Translations under genes and position numbers: made by a program | The notes under the pieces: model-generated | Seen by the model: the letters and a program-made list of their open reading frames with translations, nothing else | What the model was told of the DNA's origin: nothing | The model's database searches: none | In this document: piece after piece, positions 6,630 through 7,925 of the stretch | How the letters are laid out: each line of letters begins with the position of its first letter | Position numbering within the stretch: the first letter of the stretch is position 1 | Assembly: GCA_016844625.1 (NCBI GenBank) | Contig: JAERMN010000162.1 | Span: 1 to 7,925, forward strand | Reading direction: 5' to 3' | DNA from: Deltaproteobacteria bacterium | Lineage (GTDB): Bacteria; Desulfobacterota; Binatia; UBA9968 | Length of the DNA stretch: 7,925 nucleotides

Positions 6630-7078
6630 ATGAGCGAACGGCTGAGTTGGGATCAATACTTCATGACGATCACCTTGCAGGTGGCCGAGCGCTCCACATG
6701 CACCCGCGCCAAAGTCGGCGCAGTGATCGTGCGCGACAAAAACATCCTTGCCACCGGTTACAACGGCGCGCCGGCGGGCATGCCCCATTGCACTGATGTC
6801 GGTTGCCTGGTTTACGAATCGAAAACCCCCAACGGCGAAACCGAGCAGAATTGCTTTCGCACCATCCACGCTGAGATGAATGCGATCGCCCAAGCGGCGA
6901 AAAACGGCTCGACCATCAAAGACGGCGCCATCTATATTACCCACACGCCGTGCATTCATTGTCTAAAGGTGGGATCAAAGAAATATTCTATTTAAAGCCC
7001 TATAAACTCCACACTCTGGAAGAACTGCTGCGCTATACCCAGGTCCACTTGTACCCGGTTCAATTACCAAGCGAATAA
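6630..7078 (+). pseudogene. Deoxycytidylate (dCMP) deaminase, frameshifted near the 3' end
   Basis: dCMP deaminase converts dCMP to dUMP, supplying thymidylate synthesis. Numbered from the ATG at 6624, the N-terminal part is a good match: WDQYFM at 9-14, the substrate loop GYNGAPAG at 45-52, the zinc site HAE at 82-84 with catalytic Glu84, and PCIHC at 109-113. The first frame then ends prematurely at 6995 after LKVGSKKYSI. The expected C-terminus, GIKEIFYLKPYKLHTLEELL and on to LPSE, is present in another frame and stops at 7076-7078. Compared with the family pattern (K followed by about five residues, then GIK), only 2 nt remain where 15 are expected, consistent with a 13-bp deletion near 6970. 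The start at 6630 is preferred because AAGGA at 6620-6624 lies 5 nt before it, whereas the ATG at 6624 overlaps that site. Without the last strands and helices the protein is probably inactive, unless the break is an assembly error. Confidence 0.85.
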
Positions 7079-7109
7079 AAAAGGGTGAGGAGAATTCTCC
7101 CCACCCTTT
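7079..7109 (-). terminator. Rho-independent terminator of the atp operon, between convergent genes
   Basis: GGGTGAGGAGAA (7083-7094) and TTCTCCCCACCC (7095-7106) form an inverted repeat with one A-C mismatch, extended by AAA/TTT pairs on the outside. Read on the minus strand the stem is followed by TTTTTTATT, a good U-tract, 23 bp after the atpE stop. On the plus strand only TTTCTC follows, so it would work less well for the dCMP deaminase transcript, but it may serve both. Confidence 0.88.
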
Positions 7110-7131
7110 CTCGAATCGAGCGGCCCAGTCG

Positions 7132-7458
7132 TTAGATCTTGCCCTGCAAGAGAATCGCGATAACGAAACCATACAGCGCCAAAGCTTCAAGCAACGCTAG
7201 TGTTAAAACCAGCGGCAAGAATAGCTTGTCGGCGGCGTTCGGATTGCGTCCGATGCTTTCCATCGCGGCAGCGCCAACACGGCCCTGGCCCAACGCGGCG
7301 CCGAAGGCAGCGAGCGCGACGGCCACACCGGCGGCGATGGCAACCGCAGCTTTGACTTGCGCATCACCGCCTGCGGCAACGCCCTCGGCGGCCATGGCTA
7401 GCCCGCTCGCCATCAAACTCAAAAAGAGCGTAGCGAAAAAGGCAAACAGCTTATTCAT
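7132..7458 (-). CDS. atpE: F-type ATP synthase F0 subunit c
   Basis: The 108-residue product is the proteolipid that forms the membrane rotor ring of ATP synthase. The two-helix hairpin is clear. Helix 1 (about 36-58) ends in a Gly/Ala-rich GAALGQGRVG, the polar loop has GRNP at 70-73, and helix 2 has LTLALLEALALYGFVIA with Glu91 as the ion-carrying carboxylate. The residue after Glu91 is Ala, not Ser/Thr, which favours protons over sodium; this is inference. Residues 1-23 look like a signal peptide (MNKLFAFF..., hydrophobic core, AMA before Ala24), making it longer than the usual 75-85 residues; such N-terminal extensions occur in other bacterial c subunits. The ATG is preceded by AGGAGG, six bases upstream, within a run of eight G. 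It lies 71 bp after atpB and is followed by a strong terminator. Confidence 0.95.
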   Translation of the reverse strand: MNKLFAFFATLFLSLMASGLAMAAEGVAAGGDAQVKAAVAIAAGVAVALAAFGAALGQGRVGAAAMESIGRNPNAADKLFLPLVLTLALLEALALYGFVIAILLQGKI

Positions 7459-7470
7459 CCCCCCCCTCCT
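7459..7470 (-). promoter_or_regulatory. atpE ribosome-binding site with an eight-G run
   Basis: Read on the minus strand, AGGAGGGGGGGG directly precedes the atpE ATG. The Shine-Dalgarno core AGGAGG covers 7470-7465, and the spacer is six further Gs. The core and spacing are ideal for strong translation, which fits the need for many c subunits per enzyme. The homopolymer is prone to length change, and that would alter the spacing. Confidence 0.7.
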
Positions 7471-7529
7471 TTCCAGCGTCTCGGGCCTGCCACTCCTCTA
7501 TCCTCATCCTCGCCACGGCGGCCCATCGC

Positions 7530-7925
7530 TTAATGATGTTCCCGATGTGATGGTTGTGCTTCATGACCCTGTTCTTCGTCATGACCATGACTGATCGCTA
7601 GAGCGACATAGATCATACTCAACAACGTAAAGACAAAAGCTTGTATCAAGCTAACCAGCGTTCCCATCGCATAAAAAGCCACGGGTATCACCAGTTTGGT
7701 TAAACTAATAAACGCGCCGATCACTTCGTGGTCGCCCATCATGTTGCCGAACAGACGCAAAGAAAGAGAAACCGGCCGAAAGCCATGAGAAAAGAGCTCG
7801 AGGATGAAAAAGAACATTACTGAAATGAGCAGCAGCGGCACGAAGGCAAGCTTCGCCATGAAACTGCTACCAGGAAGACTCGTCATTGGCCCAACGAAGT
7901 GTTTGAAATAGCTCACCCCTTGCTC
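7530..7925 (-). CDS. atpB: F-type ATP synthase F0 subunit a, C-terminal part (5' end outside window)
   Basis: The frame is open to the window edge, so only the last 131 residues of a protein usually of 220-290 are visible; the GTG at 7916 is probably internal. Subunit a forms the stator half-channels beside the c ring. SLSLRLFGNMMGDHEVIGAF contains the essential Arg of LRLFGN (the equivalent of E. coli Arg210). GTLVSLIQAFVFTLLSMIYV holds the Gln (E. coli Gln252 equivalent) and the last helix. The C-terminus is a charged tail, ISHGHDEEQGHEAQPSHREHH, with six His in the last 19 residues. At least three hydrophobic segments are visible in this part. It precedes atpE in the same operon, the usual a-then-c order. 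Confidence 0.95.
   Translation of the reverse strand, partial: EQGVSYFKHFVGPMTSLPGSSFMAKLAFVPLLLISVMFFFILELFSHGFRPVSLSLRLFGNMMGDHEVIGAFISLTKLVIPVAFYAMGTLVSLIQAFVFTLLSMIYVALAISHGHDEEQGHEAQPSHREHH

Noticed and set aside
7139..7594. Plus-strand open frame of 151 codons opposite atpE
   Set aside because: It is antisense to a certain gene, and its Ala/Ser/Pro-rich sequence is the shadow of the atpE helices.
1..7925. CRISPR arrays, tRNA or rRNA genes, insertion sequences
   Set aside because: No regularly spaced repeats, cloverleaf or rRNA-like sequence, transposase or terminal inverted repeats were seen; almost all of the window is explained by protein genes.

Overview
The window looks like chromosomal DNA from a Gram-negative bacterium of moderate to high GC. 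It is probably an uncultured deltaproteobacterium-like lineage, judging by the double-cupin family, the signal-peptide-like N-terminus of ATP synthase subunit c, and an F0 atpB-atpE pair ended by its own terminator. That taxonomic placement is inference; no rRNA or marker gene is present to confirm it.

Region 1 (1-5423, + strand) is a tightly packed run of six genes. In order they are the 3' end of an HD-superfamily phosphohydrolase-like gene, a DegT/DnrJ/EryC1 PLP-dependent sugar aminotransferase, a double-domain cupin, a GmhA-type sedoheptulose-7-phosphate isomerase, an FAD-dependent DAO-family oxidoreductase and a short aldo/keto reductase. Three junctions overlap (8, 4 and 19 bp). The aminotransferase-cupin gap is 63 bp and holds two perfect palindromes. 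The gmhA-oxidoreductase gap is 56 bp and holds a Cys-rich 15-codon mini-ORF that overlaps the oxidoreductase start. The enzymes suggest carbohydrate metabolism (isomerise, oxidise/reduce, aminate), possibly for a surface heptose or amino sugar, but the cluster matches no textbook pathway that I recognise.

Region 2 (5424-5829) has no intact gene. On the minus strand it carries the start-less, truncated N-terminal piece of an MFS transporter, plus a strong bulged hairpin and a tandem 10-bp repeat. A plausible sigma70-type promoter lies at its right end.

Region 3 (5830-7078, + strand) is a probable two-gene operon: an S-adenosyl-L-methionine hydrolase (DUF62 family) and a deoxycytidylate (dCMP) deaminase. 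The deaminase reading frame is broken just after its second zinc cysteine. The expected C-terminus continues in another frame, consistent with a deletion of about 13 bp.

Region 4 (7079-7925, - strand) is convergent with region 3. It holds the 3' part of atpB (F0 subunit a), atpE (F0 subunit c) and a strong Rho-independent terminator. The rest of the ATP synthase operon is not downstream of atpE, so the F0 a/c genes end a transcription unit separate from the F1 genes, a split known in several phyla.

The least ordinary items are the frameshifted dCMP deaminase, the MFS remnant, the cupin whose first metal site reads Gln-x-Gln instead of His-x-His, and the unusual gene set around gmhA.
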